Origin: Methylovorus mays | Lineage (GTDB): Bacteria > Pseudomonadota > Gammaproteobacteria > Burkholderiales > Methylophilaceae | DNA length: 64,000 nucleotides | Direction: 5' to 3' | Assembly: GCF_020531915.1 (NCBI RefSeq) | Contig: NZ_JAJAVG010000008.1 | Coordinates: 744,001 to 808,000, forward strand | Part shown: positions 33,177 to 43,200 of the stretch, one piece after another | Numbering within the stretch: position 1 is the stretch's first letter | Layout of the letters: each line of letters begins with the position of its first letter | The notes under the pieces: model-generated | The model's database searches: none | Seen by the model: the letters and a program-made list of their open reading frames with translations, nothing else | Told to the model about the DNA's origin: nothing | Made by a program: the position numbers and the translations under genes

Positions 33177-33391
33177 GTTTGTAGTATAGCCGCCAGCTGA
33201 AAAAAAATCTAACCGTCGATCGGAGATGAGCCAGCCCCCGCAGCAAGGTTTAAAAACCATAAATTTCTACATAAGCTTATGATTTATAGGTGGATTGTTT
33301 ACACAACTTTACACGCGAAGCCAGAACCGCATAACTAGGCATCCAGTCTTATCAGTAACCCGTATTTCGACGGGTAGACAGGAATAACAAC
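33177..33391. other. Intergenic promoter region between crcB riboswitch and exported-protein gene
   Basis: About 215 bp separate the riboswitch from the divergent gene at 33392. They must hold both promoters. I see AT-rich stretches at about 33200-33215 and 33250-33300 but no promoter with convincing -35/-10 spacing, and no further gene. Confidence 0.5.
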
Positions 33392-33811
33392 ATGCATGGC
33401 TTTAAAAAAATCATTTTGGCTGTCAGCGTTGCTGCAGGTTTGCTGGTTAGCGGAGTGGCATTGGCAGACCGTGGACACTTCCATGGCAATGTCGGTGTGT
33501 ATGTAGGACCAGGTTTTGGTCCCGGTTGGGGCCCTGGTTGGGGGCCGTATTATCCACGCCCGTATTATTACGACCCTTATTACTATGGCTATCCAGTACC
33601 ACCGCCCATCATTGTGCGCCCGGCACCGCAGCCAGAAGTTTATGTTGAGCAACCAGCGCAGGCGCGGGTGGCTCCGGCAACCAGCACAGCTCCAGCAACC
33701 GATAATTACTGGTATCACTGCACGCAACCTGAGGGCTACTACCCTTATGTGAAGGAATGCCCACAAGGCTGGCAAAAGGTGGCTCCACAACCACCCGCAC
33801 CATCCAAGTAG
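33392..33811 (+). CDS. Exported Gly/Pro/Tyr-rich protein, unknown function
   Basis: A 139-residue protein with a signal peptide (residues 1-26, cleavage after VALA), then a low-complexity region of Gly, Pro and Tyr (about 30-75), a Pro/Ala linker, and a C-terminal segment YWYHCTQPEGYYPYVKECPQGW with two Cys that may form a disulfide. Such proteins are common in Methylophilaceae and other betaproteobacteria and are usually annotated as hypothetical. The glycine-zipper lipoprotein gene follows 12 bp downstream, so the two probably form a cell-envelope operon. Confidence 0.8.
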   Translation: MHGFKKIILAVSVAAGLLVSGVALADRGHFHGNVGVYVGPGFGPGWGPGWGPYYPRPYYYDPYYYGYPVPPPIIVRPAPQPEVYVEQPAQARVAPATSTAPATDNYWYHCTQPEGYYPYVKECPQGWQKVAPQPPAPSK

Positions 33812-33823
33812 GGAGAGAACATC

Positions 33824-34336
33824 ATGAAGATTCCATTATGTTTATTGTTGGGCGGTAGCCTGGTGGTCAGTGGTTGCGTCACCGTACCGGATGGTCCTAG
33901 CCGCATGGCGTTGCCAGGGAGTACAAAAACTTTTGATCAGTTTCGTGTTGATGATGCAAGTTGTCGTCAATATGGACTGGAGCAAAGCGGAGCTTCAGCC
34001 AAGCAGGCTGGAAACGATAGCATGGTGAAAAGTGCGGCCGTTGGCACCGCAGTGGGTGCAGTACTCGGTGCAGCCATCGGTGGGCATGGGGCAACAGCTG
34101 TCGGTGCAGGTACCGGCTTGCTGGTAGGAACAGCAGCTGGCGCGGATGCTGCACAGGCCTCATCCTATACAGTCCAGCAACGCTACGATAATGCGTATTT
34201 GCAATGTATGTATGCCAAGGGAAATAAGGTGCCTATGGCAGCCAGCGAAGCAAATCCACGTCCCGTGGTACAGAGCTACAGCCCGCCACAACCTGCTTAC
34301 TATCCACCGCCACCCCCTCCACCAGGGTATTACTGA
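33824..34336 (+). CDS. Glycine-zipper lipoprotein
   Basis: A 170-residue predicted outer-membrane lipoprotein. The lipobox is VSGC with Cys18. After a soluble stretch a glycine-zipper helix pair (VGTAVGAVLGAAIGGHGATAVGAG...) spans about residues 73-105, followed by a YxxAYLQCMYAKG motif typical of this family and a Pro/Tyr-rich tail. Function unknown; related proteins are membrane-associated. Ends at a terminator. Confidence 0.85.
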   Translation: MKIPLCLLLGGSLVVSGCVTVPDGPSRMALPGSTKTFDQFRVDDASCRQYGLEQSGASAKQAGNDSMVKSAAVGTAVGAVLGAAIGGHGATAVGAGTGLLVGTAAGADAAQASSYTVQQRYDNAYLQCMYAKGNKVPMAASEANPRPVVQSYSPPQPAYYPPPPPPPGYY

Positions 34337-34367
34337 ACAGATTTATCCCATACCTAGAAGTCTCCCA

Positions 34368-34400
34368 GGCTGCATGTTTTGCTAAACATGCAGCCTTTTC
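34368..34400 (+). terminator. Terminator after the glycine-zipper lipoprotein gene
   Basis: A 12-bp stem (GGCTGCATGTTT / AAACATGCAGCC) with a 4-base loop is followed by TTTTC, 32 bp after the stop codon. Confidence 0.82.
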
Positions 34401-34503
34401 ACGCCTAGCCTGTGCCAAGCAGGCCGGGTCCCAAGCAGTTATAATAACGCCGCTATTCATTATGCAATGGACGAATGCGCGTCAAGCGCGCTTGGGGAGA
34501 AAC

Positions 34504-35988
34504 GTGGCAGACAGGCAGGTTGATATTTTGTTGGTAGGTGGTGGCGTCATGAGCGCAACCTTGGGCAGCATGCTGCAACAGTTGGATCCTGCCTTGACCA
34601 TCCTGATGGTGGAACGCCTGCCGCAGGTTGCTGCCGAGAGCTCGGACGGCTGGAATAACGCTGGTACCGGCCATGCCGGCTATTGTGAGCTTAATTACAC
34701 CCCTCAGTTGCCTGACGGCAAAATTGAGATCAAGCGTGCCCTGGGCATTAACGCTGCGTTTGAAGTCTCATTGCAATTCTGGTCCTGGTTGGTAGAAAAC
34801 GGTTTATTGCCCGAGCCTCAGCAGTTTATTCGTCCTACCCCTCATGAAAGTTTTGTCTGGGGCGCTGAGAACGTTGAGTTTTTGCGTCAGCGTCATGCAG
34901 CGCTCAGCCAGCACCCTTTGTTCAAGGATATGGAGTTCAGTGAGGATCCCCAGGTAATTGCCGAATGGATGCCGCTGGTCATGCGTGATCGTCCCGCCTC
35001 GCAGCCGGTAGCAGCTACGCGCGTAGCCTATGGCAGCGATATTGATTTTGGCGCATTGACGCGCCAGCTGGTGCAGTCCCTGCAACAGGGTACAGGATTT
35101 GAGCTCAAGACCCATACCAGCGTAAAAAGTCTGCGTCAGCGACATGATGGCCGCTGGCGCGTGCAACTGAAAGGCAAGCAAGCCGCCGATAAACAGGTTG
35201 TTGAGGCAGGCTTTGTATTTCTTGGCGCAGGCGGCGGAGCGCTGCCTTTGCTGCAAAAGTCGGGCATTCCTGAAGCGCGCGGCTATGGTGGCTTTCCGGT
35301 CAGTGGCTTGTGGCTGGTGTGCAACAAGCCGGAAATCATCCGTCAGCATCAGGCCAAGGTTTATGGCAAGGCCCCGCTGGGCGCTCCGCCCATGTCGGTG
35401 CCGCATCTGGACACTCGCTATATTGATGGCAAGCCCGCCTTGCTGTTTGGCCCTTATGCCGGGTTTACTACCAAGTTTCTCAAACAAGGCTCATGGCTTA
35501 ACCTGCCTGCCTCCGTGAAGCCACGCAATCTCAAATCCATGTTGGGTGCTGGTCGGCACAATCTTGATCTGACGCGCTATCTGATCGGCGAGGTTTTTCA
35601 GTCGCACAGCAAGCGCGTAGAGGCTTTGCGCCAATTTTATCCGCAAGCCCGTGATGAGGACTGGACACTTGCCAAGGCAGGGCAACGGGTGCAGATTATC
35701 AAGCGCTGCGATGATAAAGGCGGCAAACTTGAGTTCGGCACGGAAATTGTCGCCTCAGCCGATGGTACGCTGGCAGCATTGCTGGGAGCGTCTCCCGGAG
35801 CATCCACCTCGGTACAGGCCATGCTGGATGTATTACAGCGCTGTTTCAAGGCACGCTTGCAAGAGCCAGCATGGCAAGAGCAATTGAAGGCCATGGTGCC
35901 TTCCTGGGGAGAGTGTTTGATTGAAGATGCGGCACTGCTCAAGCGAGTGCGTGCTCGCACATTGCATACCCTCAAGCTTAAAGCCTGA
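34504..35988 (+). CDS. mqo: Malate:quinone oxidoreductase
   Basis: A membrane-associated FAD enzyme that oxidises malate to oxaloacetate and reduces quinone. The N-terminal motif VDILLVGGGVMSATLGSML binds FAD; DGWNNAGTGHAGYCELNYTP is the family signature. The GTG at 34504 is chosen (494 residues) because GGGGAGA precedes it; the ATG at 34462 has no ribosome site. In an obligate methylotroph with an incomplete TCA cycle this would feed electrons from malate without NADH. It converges on the GH2 gene, only 23 bp away. Confidence 0.93.
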   Translation: MADRQVDILLVGGGVMSATLGSMLQQLDPALTILMVERLPQVAAESSDGWNNAGTGHAGYCELNYTPQLPDGKIEIKRALGINAAFEVSLQFWSWLVENGLLPEPQQFIRPTPHESFVWGAENVEFLRQRHAALSQHPLFKDMEFSEDPQVIAEWMPLVMRDRPASQPVAATRVAYGSDIDFGALTRQLVQSLQQGTGFELKTHTSVKSLRQRHDGRWRVQLKGKQAADKQVVEAGFVFLGAGGGALPLLQKSGIPEARGYGGFPVSGLWLVCNKPEIIRQHQAKVYGKAPLGAPPMSVPHLDTRYIDGKPALLFGPYAGFTTKFLKQGSWLNLPASVKPRNLKSMLGAGRHNLDLTRYLIGEVFQSHSKRVEALRQFYPQARDEDWTLAKAGQRVQIIKRCDDKGGKLEFGTEIVASADGTLAALLGASPGASTSVQAMLDVLQRCFKARLQEPAWQEQLKAMVPSWGECLIEDAALLKRVRARTLHTLKLKA

Positions 35989-36011
35989 TCAGGCTAGGTC
36001 AGTTTTGTTGT

Positions 36012-38258
36012 TCAAGGCGTGACGCTAAACCGATAACGGTTGCTCCCAAGCCGCTTGCCCTGGCTGTCGTGTAATTCGGCCTGTAATTCGTACTGCCCGG
36101 GGTTGGCTTGTTCCAACCGGTAGTCTTCCAGTTTTTTGCCGCTATCTGCGGCCACATCCAGCATCCACTCGCGTTGATCCACCGCCTGTCCATCCCGTAA
36201 CAGCTTAATGGTGTACTTCGCCTCCGGATAGGGTTGCCAAAGATCGTTGATTGCCCATAAGCCGATGAGGATGGTTTCACCACTTGCGTATTGGTCTTTC
36301 ACCCATTGCAGGCTGGGTAGCACTGGCTGAAAGGCCATACGCAAGGCGTCGTAGCCGGGCTTGGGCTGGCGCCAATAATCCACTACTCCCCAATTGATGG
36401 ATGGCCAGTTTTCCACAAACATGAACTGAAAAATAGCGGATACCGGTGCATACCGCTGGCGTCTATAGTTTTCGGCAGCAAACTGAATCAAGCGCGATTG
36501 ATAAGCCTGCGTGTTTTCCATCAGTTCCTGCACGTTGTTGCCGCGCGGCACATGGGCAATATTGAAGGTCTCATGCGGCTGAAAGTTATGGAATTGCCAT
36601 TTTTCCCACTGCGGTTCGGTTTGCGGCCACATCTCGGCTTCGCTGAACAAACGCTTGAGGCTGCTCATCACTGGCAGGGCCTGCGCACCAAATTCAGTAA
36701 TCCAAGGGTTGGGGGCGGGGCGGGCAAACGCATGCCAATTATCAGAATACCAGCCTAGCCATTCATGCTCCTTGGTGCCGGATTCACGGCGTGCAATGCG
36801 GGTATCATCAAGGGCCCGTACATCCTGGTAAAGCGCATTATCCAGCGCGAGATTCTGATCTGCGCGGTAGTCCGGGTACTTGCTGACCATCCATGGTGAA
36901 TCCCATGGCGGCTCGTTGTGCATAGTCCAGGAGACGACAGAGGGATGGTGGTATAAAGTCCGCACCATGTCAGCAGCCTGAGCCCGCGCGGTACGATGGA
37001 AAGCCTCGTCATCGCTGTATCCCCACAGCAGCGGGAAATCCTGCATGACCAGCATTCCGTTGCGATCGCAAGCCGCATAAAACGCCGCCGATGCGATATG
37101 GGCATGCACCCTGATCGCGTTCACATGCGCGTCGCGCATCATGCGGATATCGCGCTCATAGCGCTCAGGCGTCATTTCTGCCAGCCACTGGCTGCCAATA
37201 TAGTTGGTGCCGCGCATAAACATACGATGATTGTTGATATACCACTGCTGGGTCGTTTCATCGACACGGACCTCGCGCAAACCGATTATCTGTTCGCGTG
37301 TATCCAACACTCGACCATTGTTGGTGATGCGCAACTTGAATCTGTATAGATTGGGTTTGCCATAGTCCGCAGGCCACCAAAGCTCAGGCTGGGTGAGTGC
37401 ATACTGCAAAGGGAAGGTCTGGCTACCCGGCTTTAATTTGAGCGGCTGGTTAAAACGATAGCTGCGCCCTTCGAAGTTTTCGGGTACCAGTTCTGCTTCA
37501 ACTTGTACTAAGGTTTCATGTGAAACATCGCTGGCAACGGCGACTTCTCCATCGAGGCGCCAGGCATTGCCATGGCGTCGCGGCGTCAGCTTGAGGTTCT
37601 GTACCGCTAGCTGATCGCTGAAGGCAATACTGACCGGAGCCCAGATGCCGCCGGTATTCTGTTCCTGTCCGCGCACTGACCAAGCGCCGCCCGGGCGGGT
37701 GTCATGGTGGCTGAAAATCCCCTTGACTAGCCGTTTGTGCAGCGACCAGTCTTCGGGTTTTTCCAGCGGGCTATCCACCAGTACGGTAATGACATTATCG
37801 CCATCATGCAGATGTTGGGTGATATCAAATGAGAATGGCTGGAAGTAACCTTCATGGTGGCCAAGGTAATGACCATTGACCCAGATATCCGCCAGATAAT
37901 CCACGCCTTCAAATTTCAGTTCGGCATGTTTGCCGCGGGTGCTGTCATCCAATCGGAAGCGTGTGCTATACCAGGCTTGGCCTGAGATATCCTGGCCTTG
38001 CCTGAACCAGTTGTCTGGCACATTGATCGTTTTCCAGCCTTCTGCAGGCGGCGTCATGGCTGGCGTGACGGGGGTGCGGTTGATGGGCATGAATTGCCAA
38101 CTGCCGGATAAATCCAGCACTTGGGGACCGGTGGATGGCGCAGCCTGCGCAAGCCTGGGAGTCATTGCCAGCCAACAAGCCGCCATCAGCATCAGAAATA
38201 AGGTGGCAGGCCCAAGCGGGCGCCCGTTGTGAATGTTCTTTATCAACGTGTATCCCAC
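36012..38258 (-). CDS. Secreted glycoside hydrolase family 2 protein
   Basis: A 748-residue exported glycosidase with a signal peptide (to about residue 40, RLAQA), then the GH2 sugar-binding jelly roll (about 45-220, with NVPDNWFRQG and WVNGHYLGHHEGYFQPFSFD), an Ig-like domain, and the TIM barrel. The acid/base Glu is in MHNEPPW (about 447) and the nucleophile Glu in ITEFGAQA (about 520). Beta-galactosidase, glucuronidase and mannosidase cannot be separated from sequence alone. The start is uncertain: GTG at 38258, or a TTG four codons later. It is unusual for an organism living on C1 compounds; it may process its own exopolysaccharide. Confidence 0.85.
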   Translation of the reverse strand: MGYTLIKNIHNGRPLGPATLFLMLMAACWLAMTPRLAQAAPSTGPQVLDLSGSWQFMPINRTPVTPAMTPPAEGWKTINVPDNWFRQGQDISGQAWYSTRFRLDDSTRGKHAELKFEGVDYLADIWVNGHYLGHHEGYFQPFSFDITQHLHDGDNVITVLVDSPLEKPEDWSLHKRLVKGIFSHHDTRPGGAWSVRGQEQNTGGIWAPVSIAFSDQLAVQNLKLTPRRHGNAWRLDGEVAVASDVSHETLVQVEAELVPENFEGRSYRFNQPLKLKPGSQTFPLQYALTQPELWWPADYGKPNLYRFKLRITNNGRVLDTREQIIGLREVRVDETTQQWYINNHRMFMRGTNYIGSQWLAEMTPERYERDIRMMRDAHVNAIRVHAHIASAAFYAACDRNGMLVMQDFPLLWGYSDDEAFHRTARAQAADMVRTLYHHPSVVSWTMHNEPPWDSPWMVSKYPDYRADQNLALDNALYQDVRALDDTRIARRESGTKEHEWLGWYSDNWHAFARPAPNPWITEFGAQALPVMSSLKRLFSEAEMWPQTEPQWEKWQFHNFQPHETFNIAHVPRGNNVQELMENTQAYQSRLIQFAAENYRRQRYAPVSAIFQFMFVENWPSINWGVVDYWRQPKPGYDALRMAFQPVLPSLQWVKDQYASGETILIGLWAINDLWQPYPEAKYTIKLLRDGQAVDQREWMLDVAADSGKKLEDYRLEQANPGQYELQAELHDSQGKRLGSNRYRFSVTP

Positions 38259-38300
38259 TTGAGCCTGTTAATGTGAATCGATAATTCAGGTAAAACGGAC

Positions 38301-38348
38301 AGGGGCTAGCCCCTGATAACACAGGCGCCCCATGCGTGCAGGCGCCTG
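38301..38348. repeat. Two adjacent strong hairpins between the 31-residue gene and the GH2 gene
   Basis: A perfect 14-bp palindrome AGGGGCTAGCCCCT (38301-38314) lies next to an 8-bp stem CAGGCGCC / GGCGCCTG with an 11-base loop (38322-38348). On the minus strand they follow the small gene at 38367 and precede GH2. The second hairpin in minus order is followed by GTCCGTTTT, so it could be a weak terminator. Confidence 0.55.
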
Positions 38349-38366
38349 ATACTTCATGCAGCAAGC

Positions 38367-38462
38367 TTATTCTGCAATTTTTGCCGGCTCACGATGCAGG
38401 TAAGACTTTGCAACACGCTTAACGATATAACCAACCACCAAAGTCTTGATCAACAATCTCAT
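38367..38462 (-). CDS. Predicted 31-residue small protein
   Basis: A short ORF beginning MRLLIKTLVVGYIVKRVAKS with a perfect AAGGAG site seven bases before the ATG. It has a hydrophobic N-terminal half (about residues 3-14) and a basic, polar C-terminal half, so it may lie at the inner membrane. The frame continues upstream to 38564 without support. I recognise no family. Evidence for expression is only the ribosome site and the hairpins that follow. Confidence 0.55.
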   Translation of the reverse strand: MRLLIKTLVVGYIVKRVAKSYLHREPAKIAE

Positions 38463-38580
38463 GATGCTCTCCTTGTGATGAGTGACGAAGTCGGGAAAAA
38501 CCAACATAACGTCTGAGTACATTCTTGCGAGTAAGTTGCCGCTATCTGATCCATGCAGCAACAATGAAAGTTAAGTCTAA

Positions 38581-38600
38581 AGGCCAGGGTTTGGCCTGGC
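38581..38600 (-). terminator. Weak terminator after the Bcr/CflA transporter gene
   Basis: On the minus strand a GCCAGG / CCTGGC stem with a 6-base loop is followed by CTTTAGACTT, about 40 bp after the stop. The T-tract is poor. Confidence 0.45.
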
Positions 38601-38638
38601 TATCAGCTCTGGTCTGACATGACTGTCGGACTAGTGCT

Positions 38639-39895
38639 TTATTTAATGGCTTCCCAGGCATTCAGCTTCTCGGCTTCCAGCTGCTGGCTGTGACGATAAT
38701 AACGTTGACCAGCCAGCCATAAGATGAGCCCGATCAAACTGAACCCCAGCTGCCCTGCCGCCAGCCATAATACGGAGTGAGACAACACAGGCGCCAGCGC
38801 ACCAGCGACTACGGCCGACAACATGGTTTGCGTAAAGGATTGGCAGGAGGCCACGGTGCCGCGGATGGCAGGAAACAGGTCCAGCACAAACAGGGTGATA
38901 CCCGGAGCCGCCATCGACATTCCTATGGTATAGAAAAATAGCGGCATGACCGACCACGGCAGAGCAGGCGGGAAAACAGCATGGTAAAGCACGTTGGCTA
39001 AGCCGGCGCCCACCATGAAGATAAAGCCGATGTGAACCTGACGTTGCACGGGCAATTTCCCAGCCATGCGATTGGCAGCCAGGGCTCCCAGAAAAATACC
39101 CGACACGGCAGGAATAAACTGCCAGCCAAATTGATCTGGCCCCAGATGTAAATGCTGGGTGAGAAACACTGGCGCTGCGGCCACATATAAAAACAGACCG
39201 GCAAAATTGAATGCCAGCGTGCCGGATTTGAGCTGAAAAAGGGGCGAACGGAAAACCTGCTTGTAGCTGGCCCATAAAAAATGCGGATTGAATGGTTGGC
39301 GCTTGGCTAGTGGCAAGGTTTCTGGCAACAACTTGTAGCAAGCCCAGAACAGGAGAACGGTATAGACAAATAAAACCAGAAAGATAGTGCGCCAATCAAA
39401 CCATTTCACAATCCAGCCGCCGAGGATGGGGGCGATTGCAGGAGCAATGGAAAAGATCATGGTCACCAGGGATAAAAGACGGGCAGCAGGCACATCATCG
39501 TAGCGATCGCGAATAATGGCGCGGCCTACCACCACGCCCGCACCAGCGGAAACTCCCTGCAAAATGCGAAACGCCCACAGGTATTCCACGCTGTGTGCGG
39601 CAGCGCAGCCAAGCGAACCAATGGCAAATACCGCAAGTGCCACCAGCACGATATTGCGCCGCCCAAAAGCATCGGATAGTGCACCGTGCCAGAGGATCAT
39701 GACAGCGAAGGAAAACATATAAGCCGTCAGTGTTTGTTGCACTTCGATCGGTGTGGCATTGATGGAGGCCTGAATGGCCGGAAAGGCGGGTAGATAGGTA
39801 TCCACCGAAAAAGGCCCCAACATGGCAAGTGCAGCGAGAAGTATGGCCAGGGTGGTCGAGCTGGAAAACAGTTTGTTGCGCGGAATCAGTGGCAT
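38639..39895 (-). CDS. Bcr/CflA family MFS drug exporter
   Basis: A 418-residue protein with 12 predicted membrane helices. The Bcr/CflA subgroup is shown by the start of TM1 (GPFSVDTYLPAFPAI) and by motif A in the first cytoplasmic loop (GALSDAFGRRNIV); RILQGVSAGAGVVVGRAIIRD is the antiporter-type motif in TM4-5. The family uses proton exchange to export drugs such as bicyclomycin and chloramphenicol or metabolites such as sulfonamides and cysteine; the substrate here is unknown. No regulator lies beside it. Confidence 0.9.
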   Translation of the reverse strand: MPLIPRNKLFSSSTTLAILLAALAMLGPFSVDTYLPAFPAIQASINATPIEVQQTLTAYMFSFAVMILWHGALSDAFGRRNIVLVALAVFAIGSLGCAAAHSVEYLWAFRILQGVSAGAGVVVGRAIIRDRYDDVPAARLLSLVTMIFSIAPAIAPILGGWIVKWFDWRTIFLVLFVYTVLLFWACYKLLPETLPLAKRQPFNPHFLWASYKQVFRSPLFQLKSGTLAFNFAGLFLYVAAAPVFLTQHLHLGPDQFGWQFIPAVSGIFLGALAANRMAGKLPVQRQVHIGFIFMVGAGLANVLYHAVFPPALPWSVMPLFFYTIGMSMAAPGITLFVLDLFPAIRGTVASCQSFTQTMLSAVVAGALAPVLSHSVLWLAAGQLGFSLIGLILWLAGQRYYRHSQQLEAEKLNAWEAIK

Positions 39896-40231
39896 ATATC
39901 CATGGCAGGGGCGATTGCCCGGTTAGGTTATTGTTAGCAAATTGGATGTCTGGGCAAGGCCGGGCACATGCTGGGTTGGTCAATTTATACCAGAAAAAGT
40001 TTACACCTTAACGCGTACTGAAGCCTTGAATGGAATCAGGTCAGCATGGGTGTCATCGCTGGTCATTTTACCTCGCCCAGCGCGTATTTAAATTGGACAC
40101 TCGCCAGCAATTGGGATAGTTTTATAAGGGGTTATTTGCATAATAAATTCTTGCGTCATGAAGATCGCGTAATAGGGGGTTATATTCCAGCGGTTTCATG
40201 ACCATGAGAATAATGGGAAGAACACATCGCC
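39896..40231. other. 336-bp intergenic region between divergent transporter and GGDEF-EAL gene
   Basis: It holds no ORF with a ribosome site. A TATAAA element on the minus strand (39984-39989) could be the -10 of the transporter promoter, though its -35 is poor. The right half, about 40090-40195, is AT-rich with TTATAA and TTATAT segments and probably contains the promoter of the downstream gene. No repeat or RNA structure stands out. Confidence 0.5.
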
Positions 40232-43200
40232 ATGATGACCACATATCTTCTTGACGCCCAGAAGGCACTGGCAGAGAGCAAGCATTTGCTTGCCATGGCG
40301 GGTGAACTGGCGGCAATCAGCATGGCGATCGTTGATACAGATGGTCACTGGCTGGGCGCCAATGGCCCATGCTGCCAGCAGCTGGGCTACGATGAATCCG
40401 AATTGCTCAAGACCAGTTACTGCGAACTGGTGCACCCTGAAGACTGGCAAGCGGAAAAACTGACGTGGCGCGAGGTGTTGGCTGCCTGTTGCGCACAACC
40501 GCTGGAGCACAGGTTCAAACATCGTTCCGGCCGTCACGTCTGGCTCAGCAGCTCCTTCTCCCCCATACGTTCCCAAGACAATACCCTTCTGTTTTATCTC
40601 CTTCGCATTGAAAATATCACCGATCGCAAACTGGGCGAACAGCACTGCGTATTGATGAACTTCGCCCTCAATCAGGTAAGTGAGGCCGCCTACCTGCTTG
40701 ATGAAAATGAACACCTGACCTATGTGAATGATGCCGCCTGCCATGCCCTGGGCTATAGCCGTGAAGAGCTGTTGCAAATGGACATGGGAGAGATACATAG
40801 AGACGGCTGGGAGGAGATAACCAGCGCGGCCCGTGACAATACCTTGCCAAACCTTGTGATCGAGGCCATGCATACATGCAAGGATGGCAGCCAGTTTCCG
40901 GTGGAAATTCATGCCAGCCTGTTTGAATATGAGGGCGTGCCCTACCGGCTGGTCATGGTGCGTGATATTACTGAACGCAAAGAAGCCGAGCAGCAATTAC
41001 GCAGTCAGGAGAAGCTTTATCACACGCTGGTGGATCATTTGCCTGACCCCGTCATTCGCTACGACAGTGAAGCCAGGCGCATATTTTTGAATCCGGTGGC
41101 CGAGAACTTGTTACAACGCCCCAGTGCCGAGTTGCTGGGTAAAACCAGTCTGGAGCTAAATCCAGCCTCGCAGGCGTTGCAGGATTATGTCGCTCGGGTA
41201 AAGCAGGTGATCGCCAGCGGTCAGGAATGCGACTTTGATTTTTTCATGGACAGACAACCTAGTGATGCTCAGGTGCACAACAAGGTGATTGCCGTGCGCA
41301 TGGTGCCGGAGCATGATGCTTCAGGCCATATATCCGGTGTGCTGGCGGTGGGGCGTGACGTGAGTCTGTTGAACGAGGCCAAGCGCAAGCTGAGCATGTT
41401 ATTGGAAAATATTCCGGATTTGATCGCCCGCTTTGATCTGGAGGGGCGCTATCTGTATGCGAATCCGGTTTTTTGCGAGACATTTCACACCAGTTCCGCC
41501 GATTTGATAGGACGGCAGAGCGTGAAGTGGCCGGGGGCTGAGGGACAGGATGCTTCCATCCTGAAGTCGATTCAGGAGGTTGCCCAACGCGAAGAAAGCA
41601 CCACCGTCGCGCTGGATATCGTCATGAATGGCAAACCTAGCTATCTGGAGTGGCGCCTCATTCCGGAAAGTGATCAGCAGGGGCGCGTGATCAGCGTGCT
41701 GGCGGTGGGGCGCGACATGACGCAGCTGCGCATGCATGAGCGTCTCGAGCAGATGCGTTTGCTGATTCTGGAATCGCTTGCGCATGGTGACGCTTTCTCC
41801 AGCGTGCTGGATCTGGTCACACGCTACATGGAACAAGCAAAACCGGGCTTTTTATGCAGCATCATGCTGTTGGATAACACAGGCACACGGTTGTTTTGCA
41901 CGCATGCGCCCAGCTTGCCTGCCGAGTTTGTTGCCGCGGTAGATGGGGTTGCCATCGGCATGGGCGTAGGTTCTTGCGGAACGGCTGCTGCATTGCAAGA
42001 ACGTGTGCTGGTAAATGATATACGCACCCATCCTTACTGGGCACCGTATAAAGAAATCGCCTTGTCCGCCAATTTGCTCGCATGCTGGTCTGAGCCGATT
42101 TTTGATTCCGTCCATCACATGCTGGGTACCTTTGCCATTTATCGTCGGGAGGCAGGGGCGCCCAGTGCAGAAGACCTCAATTTCATTCATCAGGCCAGCC
42201 ATCTGGTAGCCATCGCGATTGAGCGGCATCGCTCGGATACGCAGTTGCAGGAGCGGGAACGCGAGCTCCGCTCATTGCTGGATAACTCCCCCGATACCAT
42301 CACCCGTTATGATGCCAATTGCAGGCGCCTATATGTGAATCAGCGCATGCTGGAATACTTTGATACCACCCCGGAAGTCGTCCTGCATACCACGCCAAGT
42401 GACTTTCCCGGTGGCACCGTTACCGTGGAATATGAGGCACGTATCCGCCAGGCGTTTCTGACTGGCCAGCCAGATGAGCTTGAGCTTCCGCTGAAAGCGT
42501 CGAATGGAAAGCTATTGGTTCGGCATATCAGAATGATGCCGGAGTTTAATCCAGATGGCACCGTGGCCAGTGTGCTGGCGGTGGGACGCGATATTACGGA
42601 AATTGTGGAATACAGACAGCGTATTCACGACATGGCATTTTATGATGCGCTGACCCGACTTCCCAATCGGGCCATGTTATTGGAGCAGATGCGTAACCGG
42701 ATTCTGGCTGCAGCAGAAACGGAACAGGTGTTTGGCTTGATGGTGCTGGATCTGGACCGGTTCAAGCAGATCAACGAAACCCTGGGGCATAGCACTGGCG
42801 ATTTATTATTATGCGAGGCGGCGGCGCGCTTGCAAGAACATCTGCGCGAAGGTGACATGATTGCCCGCATGGGTGGCGATGAGTTTGTGCTGCTGTTGCG
42901 GCCTGGCGATACTGAGCCTGAGTTGATTGCCATCGCACAGATCTTGATCCAGGCTTTCCGTGAGCCATTTCTGGTGGCGGGCAGGGAGCTATTTGTATCA
43001 ACCAGCGTGGGCATAGCCCGCTACCCAGCGGACAGCCAGGATGCCGATACCTTGCTGAAATTTGCCGATACGGCCATGTACCATGCGAAGGCGCAGGGAC
43101 GTAACAACTTCCAGTTTTATGTCAGTGCGCTAACCGAGGTTTCGTCTGCCCGGATTGAGCTTGAAACCATGATGCGCCGTGCCATTCAGCAGCAAGAGCT

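Noticed and set aside
33045-33260. N-terminal extension of crcB to 33260
   Set aside because: The extra 72 codons cover the fluoride riboswitch; the ATG at 33044 has a ribosome site and gives the normal CrcB length.
37512-37527. parS-like GGTTTCATGTGAAACA
   Set aside because: 14 of 16 matches, but the central CG is TG, which breaks the palindrome core recognised by ParB; it lies inside the GH2 coding region.
40196-40996. 266-codon minus-strand frame opposite the PAS region
   Set aside because: Explained by the GGDEF-EAL gene on the plus strand; no ribosome site and no recognisable domain.
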